64,000 nt of DNA from Erythrocercus mccallii. Its lineage: Eukaryota; Chordata; Aves; Passeriformes; Dicruridae. The translations under genes were made by a program, and so were the position numbers. The notes below the pieces were generated by a model. It had not been told where the DNA came from. It ran no database searches and saw only the letters and a program-made list of their open reading frames with translations. Shown here piece by piece: positions 35,935 to 47,808 of the stretch. Position 1 is the first letter of the stretch, and the number at the start of each line of letters is the position of its first letter. The stretch covers positions 9,787 to 73,786 of the forward strand of contig VZRG01000183.1 of assembly GCA_013397435.1 (NCBI GenBank), in the 5' to 3' direction.

Positions 35935-37855
35935 CTGTAAAAAAAAGACAAAACAAAACCAAAAATCACACACCATTTCAAATGTAGTTGATGGATATAT
36001 ATACTGAAATATGGTAGAACATTTTAGTTAATTGCAACATTTTTTTCAGCTTGTTTGGAGAAATGGTTAGCAGAAAAAGGTTGTTAATGGATCCATGCTT
36101 AAATAAGTTTTTCTATATATTAATGAAACCAGAACTACTCTGTCAAGAATATAATAGCATTATAAGAAAATTAGATCTGTAACGTTTCTAAGGTCATCAG
36201 TTTATATTCAGGATAACAGAATACACATAGACAATAAATACTCATGGAATAGTTGTGAATCTGTGTGAATCTGTACATATAATTGCTAGTCTTATGCACA
36301 GTACACAGGATCCTTTTTGCAATCCCAGGGCTTCTGCTGCACAGTTAGAGATGACTAAGAAAAACAGACTGAAGTGTGCACCATTGCATGAGCCAAAATC
36401 AGTCAGTTTGACATGTATCACCACAACACTCTTCAGCTCCTCAGTTCAGATTTTCTGTTTTCACACTGAAAGATGGTGACTGCTTCTAAATGCTACTTCT
36501 GCTTTCTGATTGCTTTGCATTAGGTAATTTAACAAAATATTAATCTTTCGAGTTCTGTGTTATACCGATGGCTCACTCTGTGCTCCAGATTTTATCAATA
36601 GGTAACTCAGCACAGCAATCAGCAAAAAATATTTTTCTTTGTAAGCTTTACCTTTCAGTGTATAGAAGAAAGAGCTACTTGCAGTAGCCCATATTTGGGG
36701 GCGTTTCTGGATCAACAGTTGCTAGCACAATATGTGTACAATATGTATTCATAAACAAAATGTATACACAATACAAGAGTATTACATGCTCATTTAGCAT
36801 TTCCTGGTCTCCACTGTAATGCTCCCTCTCTTTAGTACTTTCTTCAGAGATAATATAACCATCTTTAATTCTAATGAATAAAAAGACTTGGATTATAGAT
36901 TATTTTTGGAGGTTTCATGAAAGATATGCGTCAAAAACCCACTTCTCAGAAAGGTTATATCAATAATATTCTCCGCTACAGACAAGTATGTGATATTTCT
37001 GTACATTAATCTTCCAGTAACACATGTTCAGTATCAATTTCCACTTAAATTAGTCACTGTTCAGTCTAGTGGGTGATTTGCTTTGTAGAAAATGACAAGT
37101 CTGAGTAATTAGCTTAATTTATGTTATGAAACATGCACAGTGGGGTTTTTTATCTGTGATTCTGTATGTCATCTGAAGTGATGCTGCTGTAAGGAATTAT
37201 CTGTGTGCTATTTTGTACAATAAAATGACTTATGGAAGCAATGATTTCAAAGTAATTTCAAAAATACACTATTTAGGCTAATGCTTAAACATTTTGTATG
37301 GCAAAGCTACTATATTAAATTACTGAAAGTTAAACGATTTTTTTCCTCACTGCATTGCTTTGAAACATCAATAAACTGGTAAATGTCACTGATGTAAGGT
37401 TAACAATTTGATTTAAGTCACTTGTCGTATAATAAGTACAAATATTTTTGTATATACATTAGCAACTAAGCTCAGTAAATGTGCAAGCAAAAAACATGCT
37501 CTGAATCTGCAAATTATTTTGACACTTCCTACCAATTTTATTATATATGTATTATCATGAATGAAACTGGTAGTTTTCTAAAATTCATATTTCTGAGGTT
37601 GGCTGTTTCTTTACAGAAGACTTCCAATGCCAATCCCTTAGTCATTCAAAGGAGAAGAGTCTTCGCAAGAAAATACAGACTTGTCATAATATTTAGAACA
37701 TGATGAGTTTTAGTAGCTTTTTTTTTTGTGCCATCTTTTACAAAATAAAAACAGAAAAACCCCAGATGCTTGCATTGGAATTCTTTGGCAAGTGTATCCT
37801 TTTCATTTGCCTCTTTTTTTACTACATTTTTCTACACAAAATTTTCATATTTGAA

Positions 37856-37974
37856 AGTAAATTTGTGGACAGCACTAAACTGGGAGGAACTGTCAATTCA
37901 CTCAAGGTCTGGGAGGCCCTGCAAGAGAGACCTGGACAAAATAGAGAGATGTGTGAATGATGCCATTTAGGTTT
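37856..37974 (+). mobile_element. CR1 LINE, 5' part of a copy split by an LTR
   Basis: AAATTTGTGGACAGCACTAA then ACTGGGAGGAACTG…GGGAGGCCCTGCAAGAGAGA and CCTGGACAAAATAGAGAGAT match the end of the CR1 reverse-transcriptase region (…GATGACACTAAGCTGGGTGG…CTCTGCAGAGGGACCTGGACAGGCTGGA…). The copy stops at 37974 and resumes at 38814 after the inserted LTR. Confidence 0.78.
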
Positions 37975-38813
37975 TGCCTTTTTTCTTTTATATGGTCTCT
38001 GTATTCTTCACACAAATATTTGTAGCTCTGTAGTCTATTGTATTAGTAGTTAGTTTTGCCAGTATTTTCTGTAGCCTTTCCCTAAGCAGAAAGACAAAAC
38101 AAATTCCAGAGCTCCAAGCCCCAGCAGGTTCAAGGCCCCAATGCTATCTTGGTTCTTTCTGGGAACCAAGGCCAGGAACAACTCTTGGAGATGCATTCTC
38201 ATGGACAAAGTACAACTAGTGCTGAAGTGGGGGAGCTCCAGAGAAGGAGCTTGACCTGTGGGGGAATTGCATTACCACTTGTCCTCCTAACTGGTGTTTT
38301 TTATCAATTATACTAATTTCCTAAAACATATAAAATGTACTCACCCCCTGAGGGAGGGTGTGGTTCTGATTTTCTGAGTCTGTAAAGTTTTTGGCCTGTC
38401 AGCTGCTGATTTTTCTTCCCTTGGGAAAATTCCTTGCCTCAAGGACAAATCCGTATAAATAATCGTGATACTTCTAAGTTCTCATAACAACTCTCTCACA
38501 GGTGTTGTTTCTATTATTTAACCAATGAAGAGAAGCATTGTCTTTACTGACCAGTCAGATGGTTCCTTAGCGCAGCATGTTATAAAAAGGCTGTGCGAAA
38601 TTGTAAATAAAGCCTTTCTGATCTTCTACCTCGAGTCAAGTTCTTCATTTTGTGTCCAACAGCGACAGGAGGGTGGGGTTTTCTGGACATCTTTCTATAA
38701 CTGCCCCCGAAGGCCTTCAAATAAAGATCCCCTTTTGTATTACCTCCTTACTAAAATTATCTTGAGTTTCATTTCCAGGCTGGGCAAAAGACAACACAAT
38801 CACCAACCATACA
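37975..38813 (+). mobile_element. Solo LTR inserted in a CR1 copy (839 bp)
   Basis: The unrelated sequence starts TGCC and ends ATACA (TG…CA) and breaks the CR1 copy. The flanks AGGTTT (37969-37974) and AAGTTT (38814-38819) form a 6-bp target duplication with one mismatch (GTTT exact). It has a TATA box (TATAAAAAG, 38581) and AATAAA (38606-38611), both on the + strand. No retroviral internal sequence is present. TATA and poly(A) signal are only about 25 bases apart, so the poly(A) signal may lie at or before the R region, or another TATA (GTATAAATA near 38452) may be the real one. It is clearly a different family from the LTR at 14372. Confidence 0.75.
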
Positions 38814-39582
38814 AAGTTTAACAAGAGCTAGTCCTGGATTCTGCACCTGGAATGGGGCAATCCTGGTTGTGTGTATAGACTGGGGAACTCAAGGCTGGAG
38901 AGCTGCACTGTGGAAAGGGACCTGGGTGTCCTGGTCGATGGAAAGTTGAACATGAGCCAGCAGTGCCCTGGCAGCCAGGAGGGCCAACCCTGTCCTGGGG
39001 TGCATCAGGCACAGCATCACCAGCTAGGCAAGGAAGGGGATTGTCCTGCTCTGCTCTGAGCTGGAGCAGCCTCACCTTGAAAATTACTGTTTTGGGTGCC
39101 ATGATAAAAGAAAGACATAAAGCTATTAGAGAACATCCAAAGGATCCCATGAGGATGGTGAAGGCTCTGGAGGGGAAGCCATTATGAGGAGCAGCTGAGG
39201 TCACTTGGTCTTTTCAGACTGAAGGAAATTGAGGGGAGACTTCATTGCTGTTATAACTTCCTCATGATGGAAAGAGGAGCAGCAGGCACTGATCTCTTCA
39301 CTGTGGTGACCAGTGACAGGACCTGAGGGAATGACCTGCAGTTGTGTCAGGGAAGTTGAGGTTGGATATTAGAATAAGGTTCTTCACCCAGAGAATGGTT
39401 GGATGCTGGAACAGGCTCCCCAGGGCAATGGTCACAGCCCCAAGCCTGTCAGAGTTTAAGAAGCTTTTGAACAATGCTTTTGGGCTCATGGTGTGATTCT
39501 TGAGGTGTCCTGCACAGGGCCAGGAATTGGACTTTATCCTGATGGGTCTCTTCCAACTCAGTATATTCTATGATTCTATGAA
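38814..39582 (+). mobile_element. CR1 LINE, 3' part after the LTR insertion
   Basis: It resumes with GTTTAACAAGAGC…CTGCACCTGG, as expected for CR1 after the break, and continues through the typical 3' portion (GACCTGGGTGTCCTGGT, ATGAGCCAGCAGTG, GGTTCTTCACCCAGAGAATG, GGAACAGGCTCCCCAGGGCA, GGACTTTATCCTGATGGGTC) to the terminal TATTCTATGATTCTATGA. Stops and indels disrupt the ORF2 remnant. The open frames of up to 128 codons here are chance frames in CR1. Confidence 0.93.
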
Positions 39583-40690
39583 TCCTAGCCCCAAACCTCA
39601 TTTCTAAAACCAAATCATGGTATAAACATGAATTACACACTTTGAAGCATAGAAATCTTAAAAGAAGAACCATTCTTACTTGGCAGAGAGACAAAAATTT
39701 AGGCAAAAAGACCCTTTTTGTATCAAAAAACCATATCCACCATTGAAGTTAAAAGCAAGGGAAGGTGAGATAAGTAGCATGATGACAATTGTAGCATTCT
39801 GTAGCATTCATCATGTCGCAGTTTAGAAAGCATCTCTCTCGCATGTATTCTGAATACTTAAATAAATAAATCTTCCAACAGACTTGAGAGACTGAATTAC
39901 ACTGGATAAGGGAGCAGGCAATTCCTTACTAAAGGTATTAATTTTCTTTGTAAATAGCCCATCACCATAATTGCTGTCATATGCACGTTAATGTGTCATT
40001 TGACTTTTGGAATGCTACAGACTTCAGCTGAGAAGTAAATCTCATCTGTTTTGGATGATCACACAGTATTAGCAGAGAAAATGCCTTTCATTGGTATTGA
40101 ACAAGACTGACAAGCTGGAACCACAGTCACTGCAACAGAGCACTGCTGACAGATGAGACACTACCCAGTGCCCGTTGCTAAGGATACACAGAACAGGCAC
40201 AGTTAGCAGAGCTCTTGGCTATCTTTCATCCCCCAAAATCAGTGGATTAAAATTAAACAAAGTATCACTTACTAGGTAGGTGCGCTCATAAGAGCAACTC
40301 CAGTGAGTTGCTACAGATACTTATAAGAATAGACTGCTTCTAGAGCATCTTTGAGCATCTAAAGATCTCCCTATTCCAAATAGTTAAAAAACTATCACTC
40401 ATTAAATGCATATATCTTCACAATCTTGCTATCTTCTGTCTCTTTATTACTATTTTCTTGATATAGAAGATAAAAATCAATAAGCAAGGGTTATATTGCT
40501 GGACTCCATCAGCTTTGTATTTATCAGTCTGCTGGGCAAGGTATCGGTAGACCACTACTACAACTTCTTAAATTTGTCACTGTAGCAAATATTATCAGGC
40601 TTATTTGCCCCATCAATTTACATAATGTAATCTGGCCTATCATATTCACTATGTCTAATGTAATGCTTTATTATACACAACAACCTTGAT

Positions 40691-40776
40691 CTTGGGGTGT
40701 TCTGTGTAGAGCCAGGAACTGGACTCGATGATCCTGGTGGGTGCTTTCCAACTGAGCATATTCTATGATTCTATGA
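40691..40776 (+). mobile_element. CR1 LINE 3' end
   Basis: CTTGGGGTGTTCTGTGTAGA, then GCCAGGAACTGGACTCGATG and ATCCTGGTGGGTGCTTTCCA, ending ATATTCTATGATTCTATGA. It is an 86-base, heavily 5'-truncated CR1 copy of the same 3'-end type as the copy ending at 39582. Confidence 0.92.
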
Positions 40777-41620
40777 ACCTCTTCTCATGCCAAAGGCTAG
40801 TCATGCTTATTTTATACTCTATCATGTTTCTTTTTCTTGCAATTTTTAACTGCAAAATTTACAGGATTTCTTTAAATTCATGAAAATGCAACTTATCTTT
40901 CCTCATATCATCTACAGGTCTGAGAACAAGCTGGTTTCTGAAGAGCAGAGGAGTGAAAACAGTCTGTAACTCCTGCCTCAGAAGTTCTCCATCCTGGCTC
41001 TAGGGCCAGGAGCTGCATCCAGCAGTCGAAAGAAATTGACAGCCACTAGGGTAGTGTAAAGGCTTGTGGCTGATAGTCATAATCAGTTCACATCCTCGCC
41101 TTGAGAAAACTTGCCTGGTGGTAACTCTTGCCATCCAACACTTGGCAAACTCCTTGTACTCTCTTTATATAAGGCTTCACTGCTTATAAGCACATCACGA
41201 GTCACTGAAAAACTCACCCATGGATGATAAATTTTCAGGCGATATTATTATTGCCATGATTTATGCCAGTTGTGACAAAACTGTCACTGTTCCAGCATGG
41301 GAAGAAGATAGAAATATTTAACTGGATGTGAATAATTTTTTTTCTTCCAAATGCAAAATACACTATTAAAGAAAGAAAGGATATTGGTACAGTTGTCTAA
41401 TAAGCAATTACTGCTTGTATATAACAGCTCTTCTGCAGATTCAGGCCACAAATTTATTTACACTGTTTAGTGTTTCTGTGTAATGGTGTACATAGATACT
41501 CTACCTCGGGAAAATGTTGTCTCTGGTATTAAGATCACCCTCACTGGTACTCCAGGAGTCTGTAAATAGCTGTGATAGAAATAGCCAACAGATACACATT
41601 CACTAACACCGAATACTTAC

Positions 41621-41683
41621 TTTCTGGCAGCTCTCAATGAATTCATCTATGGTAACTACTCCATCTTTGTTCTTGTCCATTTT
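41621..41683 (-). CDS. KCNIP4: KCNIP4 exon encoding EF-hand 4
   Basis: On the - strand the acceptor AATACAG precedes AAAATGGAC and the donor is CAGAAA|GTAAGT. The exon encodes KMDKNKDGVVTIDEFIESCQ and K. The loop DKNKDGVVTIDE is a canonical 12-residue EF-hand (D1, N3, D5, V7, T9, E12; Gly6), the fourth EF-hand, which binds calcium in KChIPs. 63 nt, phase 0 to 0. An upstream T/A-rich tract (AATTTGGTTTTTGTTTGTTT) serves the acceptor. Confidence 0.97.
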
Positions 41684-42256
41684 CTGTATTTAAAAAAAAC
41701 AAACAAACAAAAACCAAATTATGGTAATTGGGTTTGTGTGGCCAAGCTTTGGTAGCAGGAGGGTTACAGTGAAAAGCTGCCAGATGCTTCCTCCATGTGC
41801 AGCAGAGCCAATGCCAGCCAGCTCTAGGACCTGCTGCTGGCCAAGGCTGAGCCCATCAGGAGCGATACGCTGTTGAATCCTTTTTTTAGATTTTCTCTCC
41901 TCTGTTCAGTTGAGGGAGGAAGTGAGAGAGAGGCTTTGGTGGGTGCCTGGCATCCAGACAGGGTCAACCCACTACAGTATATTTCTTTACCCAAATTCCC
42001 ATGTAAAACAAGTCCTTTTCATTATTCATTTCAGTTATGTCAGCCTAGGAGCAACCAGTCCAAAAGCCATAGTAAGTGGACTATGCTTAAAGAGCTTATT
42101 GTTGAAAAAATAGGGTGTAATGAGTAGATCTGGGAAACTTGGGATGGAACCATAGAATAGAAAGGATTAAAGAATTGGAAGGATATATTATAACAATGAA
42201 AATCTTTCTCTACCTGCTCACAGAGCAGTCTTTTTGGCTTCTGTTACCCAACCTAC
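41684..42256 (-). other. KCNIP4: KCNIP4 intron between EF-hand 4 exon and its upstream exon
   Basis: 573 bases, mostly filled by the LTR-like remnant at 41741-41976. Confidence 0.85.
41741..41976. mobile_element. Deleted remnant of an avian ERV LTR-like repeat
   Basis: Two adjoining blocks, CAGCAGAGCCAATGCCAGCC…GACCTGCTGCTGGCCAAGGC and GGCTTTGGTGGGTGCCTGGC…GGGTCAACCCACTACA, resemble an abundant bird repeat whose edge reads GTCAACCCACCACA and its reverse complement. The sequence ends with CA at 41976. Between the blocks the usual middle segment seems missing, so the copy is internally deleted. The match is from memory; orientation and family are uncertain. Confidence 0.45.
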
Positions 42257-42361
42257 CTGAAAAAATGTTTCCACATGTTGTCTAGGTGCATCTTCTTTGA
42301 GAACAGGATAGGTGCATTTCCCCATCATATCGTATATTGCTTTCATGATATCAAGCATTTC
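42257..42361 (-). CDS. KCNIP4: KCNIP4 exon between EF-hands 3 and 4
   Basis: On the - strand the acceptor TTCCTCTTCAG precedes GAAATG and the donor is TTTCAG|GTAGGT. It encodes EMLDIMKAIYDMMGKCTYPV then LKEDAPRQHVETFFQ. The first Glu is residue 12 (the bidentate ligand) of EF-hand 3, whose first eleven residues are in the upstream exon. The linker MMGKCTYPVLKEDAPRQHV is diagnostic for KCNIP4; KCNIP1 has KYTYPVLKEDTPRQHV here. 105 nt, phase 0 to 0. Confidence 0.97.
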
Positions 42362-43476
42362 CTGAAGAGGAAAAAAATTATGTTTCTGCAATATAATGTG
42401 TATTGTAGACACTGCTTTAACTCAGAACATAAATATTTTTTAGGATTTGCATTTTAGAATAAAGTCTTGGAATTCACCTATTGTTTTGACTGAACAGCTT
42501 CAAGAAGGAACTACTTAATTCCTAGAAATTCTCAATTCTAGCATCTGATTTCAGCTTTCATTGATGTATGATTTCAATTTTAAATTATTTATAATATGTG
42601 CAAGTTCATGGATTGTGGGAAGAATCTCCCAGTGTCTTATGAAAAAAAAGAAAAAGAAAGAGAAGTTTTGTAACAGCAAATGAATGGCCAAAGCACATCA
42701 GGTTCTTCCAAATTATTTTCCCTAAATAAAATAAAAACCCTCATGCACACACCTGCACTTATAAAGAGTTCTCCTTTTCTATCAAAATCTTTGAACTTTG
42801 TTTGGTGGCTTGTGAAAATTTTAATAATTATAAAAACAAGTAATCTGTAGTATGATATGAAATCATTGTATAGCTTACTCTTTTATAATGATCCTGAAGT
42901 GTTTTCTAAAAGTGTAAAATTATAAGTGTAAATTATATATTTGCATAAACCCCACTTAAAAAAGCCTTCTATATATTTTGACGAAAGCAATCATTTAGTC
43001 TCACTTATTTTAAGTATGTGTTTGAATCCTTGCAGAATAAAAGATGTAGGAATCTTTCTTTATAAATATTGTTTCAAGTAAAAATGATTAGAAGTAGATT
43101 CATACAATAAATAGCAATTATTGCCCACATAATTAATTCATTTTTGTCCAAATATCCTACCAATCTCTTCTAGGGACTGTATGGCCAAATACAGTAGGCA
43201 TAAGTTGAAGCCAACTATTTCTGTACCTATTATGTTCAGAAACATAATTTTTGAAGAATTCTGAACTTTTACAATTTCTGTAAAGATTTTGCCTTTTCAG
43301 TGTTCATATATGCCTTTAAAATGAGACAATTACTTTAATTTTTAGTGTGTCTAATTTCATAATATCTGATAACTTGTTAACATGGTTCAATTTGACAATG
43401 AAACCATTCTTCTCTGAATGCAGGACTTAGCTAACAAGCATTACTTTCAGTGACTACAGTAAGAAGTAGACCTTAC
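42362..43476 (-). other. KCNIP4: KCNIP4 intron upstream of the linker exon
   Basis: 1,115 bases of AT-rich intron. No repeat family recognised; one purine run (AAAAAAAAGAAAAAGAAAGA) near 42643. Confidence 0.85.
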
Positions 43477-43584
43477 CTCTTTAGTTATATATCCATCCTT
43501 ATTTATATCATACAAATTGAAAGCCCAGTTCAGTTTCTCCTGTACTGTCCCTCGGAGTAAAATTGAGAGACCCATAACAAAATC
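43477..43584 (-). CDS. KCNIP4: KCNIP4 exon encoding EF-hand 3
   Basis: On the - strand the acceptor TTGTCTATTTAG precedes GATTTTG and the donor is AAAGAG|GTAAGG. It encodes DFVMGLSILLRGTVQEKLNW then AFNLYDINKDGYITKE. The EF-hand 3 loop is DINKDGYITKE plus the Glu opening the next exon, a canonical calcium site. The initial Asp is the last position of the EF-hand 2 loop. 'TVQEKLNWAFNLYD' separates KCNIP4 from its paralogues. 108 nt, phase 0 to 0. At DFVMGL my recollection of the human isoform is DFIKGL (see findings). Confidence 0.97.
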
Positions 43585-46500
43585 CTAAATAGACAAAAGG
43601 TCTTGATCAGTTTGGAAATGAGCAGTTTTTCTCAAACACTCAGAAATCCAGAATAATGCATTTGTCAGAAGTATGAAAAAATGTGTTGTTTCAATTTTTT
43701 TTTCTTCACTCTGAGTTCTGATGATTGCTGGATTAACAATCTAGGCAGTATTTGCTACACTCATAAGCAATAAGTAAATTGAGTATTTTTCTATAAAGTA
43801 AACCATAACTTTTTGTTAGTGGTTATATCCTCTGAAAAGCCTAATGTCTCATGTAAGCAGTTCCCATTGAAGTGAATACCAGGAGAAGCCATCCCCATGG
43901 TTTAATGGTCCAAGAAAAGCTTAAGTGGTGGTTAAATTAATCTAAGCACAGGAGACCAATTTGGGGAGAACTATGTACTAAGGAACATTAAATTCTTGTT
44001 AAATCTGTCCTTGTTAAAGTGGAATATGTGGTTTCCAGATCTCTTAGATCAATCTGCCGCAGTCAATATTTCAAACTTCATACATGATACTGCACACCTC
44101 AGTTCTTATTACTTTTATTGGAAGAATGATAGGGAATAATAAATATATTACATGTCCATGTACATTCTTAATGTTTTTGTGACTCACCAATGCTCTATTG
44201 CTACAGAGCTATTCCACAGAAATGAATCAGAAGGCTTTTGAGATAATTTATATGTGGTTTTTGGTTATACATTTTTGTTTCATAATGAATACTCTTTTGA
44301 CAGCACAAACCTCATTTTCATTTAGTAAGCATGTTCCAGTTTGGAGAAAATATCAACCCCTATCTGTACTCCTCTTCTGTATTTCTTAGCATGTTAATGT
44401 TAATATTTTGTAAACAGCTTTTTTTCCCTCCTAACCATCTCCTCCACCTCTTTTTATTTGATAAGCATATGAATCCATAAATATGTGAAATTGCCTTCAT
44501 AACAGGTTGAGCAGAATATGGCAAGTGTGTATATTTAAATGTGCCTTTCTACATTGCTGGCAATGCAGGGAGTCTTAGAGTAACATTAAAGCAGAGACAA
44601 TAAAAGCTGAAATATTTCTTATTTGCACCAGCAAGGTTTTTCATTTTGTCTAACTCAGGAAAAATGGAAAAGAATACACTGAGGCTAGACATAAATTTAA
44701 AAGGTCTGCTGTACCACAAAGTCAAATAAATATACCTGACACACTGAAGTATACATAGATATCATGAGCTCAGGTGGTCTAGTAGGCTCAGGACAGCTCT
44801 TCTGACAGCTTCAATCTTTTTAACAATTCAATTGGCATGCTCTGGGTTTTCTCAGTCTGTCACAAATTTCTGTCTTATTGGTATATGTGCCCTTTGGGGT
44901 AAATGGACACATGAATCTTGAAAGAATTTTGCTCATCTTGTCTACATCTCAATGACTAATTGAGGGTCACAGGGTTAAATCTCCAAACACTTTTTTAACA
45001 ATGTACTATTAAACATTAAAATGTTCAAGAAATTCAGAACAGATTTGATCACATTATCGCATTAGGAATTAACCTTTTTAACTCAGTACCCTGTCTTCAA
45101 ATCTTTGCTGCATGGTTTCACGTTCTTGATGTAGCTTCTCCTTAAGTCCTTTGTGAAGGATCTATGTTGCATTATTTCCTTAGATTATTTGTATGAATTG
45201 TGAAATTATTTTTATTTTAGCAAAGCAAAATTTTTTGAATTTATTTTATCTAAAATACATCCATTTTTCTTTTCTTGTTCAGTTCTCTTTGCTCCTTCCT
45301 GTGATGCACCACCTGTGTTAGCTGGCTTCCTGCAATCATTTCTACCTCCACTTCAAGGCTACCTTTCTGTCACCGGTTTTAAAAATAAAACCCTTGACTT
45401 TATGTTGTTTTTCATGGGATTGGGTGTTCTTAAAAAGCATAGACGACTCAAAAAACTTCCAGGTATATGCTCTAAACATTGCAGCAGTGAGTCATCTCCT
45501 TCCATATTGCATCAGCATGTTTTGGGATCACACATAGTTCAAGTGCATTGCCTTTGTCCAAGTGTTGTGCAGGAGTCATCTCACGAATAAAAAGGATTTA
45601 TCATAAAAAGTTGTGATGAGCTGGATAAGGACCAGCTAGGATAGGATGTCTTTTCTACATGCTTACTTTCAAACAACAGAAGAACACAGCAATAGAACAT
45701 ACATAAATTATCTGATTCAATGGATATAGGCCAAATCCACGGGGTATTTTGGGCTAGAGCCTTGAAAATGCTCTGCATGGTGGAAGGCAGTGTGTGTGTC
45801 AGGACCAGTGTAGCCATTCTAGCTGTTAAACTAATAATCCAGTGCAGAAAGCCACAGTACAACAGCAGCGTAGAGGGAAGCAGCTAAACTCAGGGAGCAG
45901 CTGCCCATCTTTATGCATGTAACCAACAACTCAGTGATGCACAAAGCCTGGACACCATTTAGCAAAGAGCATGAATACCGGTCCCCATTACAGTGTTAGA
46001 GCACCCAGATGCTGTTTTCCACCCTGGTTTAGACATCTTATTTCTAGGGAGAGAGGAATTTTACTTTTAGAGCCTGTTTCTTTTCTAAGAAAATTTCACT
46101 ATACTCAGATACATACATCCTCTGAGGATGCTGTCAGTGCCCACTGGGAGGGATGGTCCTGCTCAGCTGAGCACCTAATGGGGAGAGGTGCATCTGCTCT
46201 AGGGTGACAAAGGAGCCTCAAACAGGAAGTCTGGGCTGCGACACAGCTCTAGGTTGGGTCTTTCTTCAGTCTGTGACAGTGAAGTTAGAAACAGAAGTGT
46301 CTCTGCCTTAGTACTTGCCTTCACTCCTTTCCACAGCTTCCTGCTTTTAACTTACCAGTTTCCTGCAGAGCATGCTAATACATGTTAAAACCTCCTTCTG
46401 TGGCTAATTTTGATTCTTCAAGAAAGGAGGATGTCTCACTGAAGGGTTGCAAAATGCAGCATCATTGCACCTGTACTGGAGCCTCTGTGTACTCAGAGCC

Positions 46501-47052
46501 TGCTGACATTTCTGCTTCTGCACTACAGCTGTACAGAATGTCTGGTTGTCATCTGAGATGAACTTATATTTGTGGAGGTTTTTTCAGCAGTGATTAATTA
46601 TCTCCTAGCAAGGTTGCTGATGACTTTCTGATTGCTTTATGTCTCAGTAAATCTTTGGGGATAATTAGTTCATTAATAAATTAATTAACATGCTTATTAG
46701 TGTATGGTCTCAAATGCATAGGAAAGCTTAAAACTATTCCACCTGGTCATGTGTTCCTTTATGTCATTTTCAAGGCCAGAAATAGGTAGGTAGGAACCTT
46801 AATCCATTTTTAAATTTAGATTTTAGGATTTTGAAAAGGAATCAAGTGATGTCACAGAAGTGGTGGAGACCTGGTGTATGTAAAACAAAGGTCACAGAGA
46901 AGGAACTGCTCCTAAAAGGAAATGCATTTCTTTGTAGTTGCTTTAAATCAGATGGAGTTAAAATGCTTATCAGATCACCACTGTACTAAGAAAAATGAGC
47001 TCATTTCCTACATGACATGGACAAACCTATTTGTGTTGGACCCACAGAATCA

Positions 47053-47808
47053 TGCGTGTGAACCTCATGAAATTCAGTGAGGCCAAGTTCAAAGTCCTGC
47101 ACCTGGATCAGGGCAATCCCAAGCCAAAACACAGGCTGGGCAGAGAATGGATTTAGAGCAGCTCTGAGGAAAAGGACTTGGGGATATTTGATGACAAATT
47201 CAACATGAACCAGCAATGTACACTTGCAGCCCAGAAAGCCAACGATGACCTGGGCTGCATCAAAAGAAATGTGACCAGCAGGTCAAGGAAGGTGATTCTG
47301 CCCCTCTTCTCTGCTCTCATGAGACCCTACCCGGAATATTGCATCCAGCTCAGGGACCAAAGGACGCGGACCTGCTGGAACAAATCTAGAGAACTGGAGC
47401 CCCTATGCTATGAAGACAGGCTGAAAGAGCTGGACTTGTTCAACCTGGAGAAGTCTCCAGGGACACCTTAGAGTACCTCCCTTTACCTAGAGGACCTACA
47501 AGAGAGCTGGGGAGGGACTTTGCACAAGGACATGTAGGATAGGGCAAGGGGAAATGGCTTTAAACGGACAGAGACCAGGGTTAAATTAGCTATTAGGAAG
47601 AAATTCTTCACTGTGCGGAAGGTGAGGCACTGGAACAGGTTGCCCAGAGAAGCTGTGAATGCCCTGTTCCTGGAAGTGTTTAAGGTCGTGTTGGATGGGG
47701 CTTTGAGCAACCTGGTGTAGTGGGAGGTGTCCCTGCCCATGGCAGGGGGGTAGGAACGGGATGATCTTCAAGGTCCCTTCCAATCCAAGTCATTCTATGA
47801 TTCTATGA
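47053..47808 (+). mobile_element. CR1 LINE copy, 5'-truncated (about 756 bp)
   Basis: Starts TGCGTGTGAACCTCATGAAA and runs collinear with CR1: CCAAGTTCAAAGTCCTGCAC, GACCTGGGCTGCATCAAAAG, GGAATATTGCATCCAGCTCA, AGGAAGAAATTCTTCACTGT, GGAACAGGTTGCCCAGAGAA, then GGGAGGTGTCCCTGCCCATG and the terminal ATTCTATGATTCTATGA. An ORF2 remnant (about 97 codons near 47178-47471) still reads as the CR1 'NQQCTLAAQKANDDLGCIKR' motif but lacks the rest of the enzyme, so it is non-functional. It belongs to a different 3'-end subfamily from the 39-kb copy. Confidence 0.95.

Larger units (their letters stand above)
35935..41620 (-). other. KCNIP4: KCNIP4 terminal intron
   Basis: 5.7 kb rich in mobile DNA: a CR1 copy split by an 839-bp LTR insertion (37856-39582) and a further CR1 3' end (40691-40776). 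The remainder is ordinary AT-rich intron. The donor on the - strand is CAGAAA|GTAAGT. Confidence 0.85.

Noticed and set aside
38818..39204. 128-codon open frame on the - strand
   Set aside because: It lies antisense inside a CR1 copy and is a chance frame in repeat sequence.
47178..47471. 97-codon frame with CR1-like protein text
   Set aside because: It is the decayed tail of CR1 ORF2, recorded under the CR1 copy rather than as a gene.
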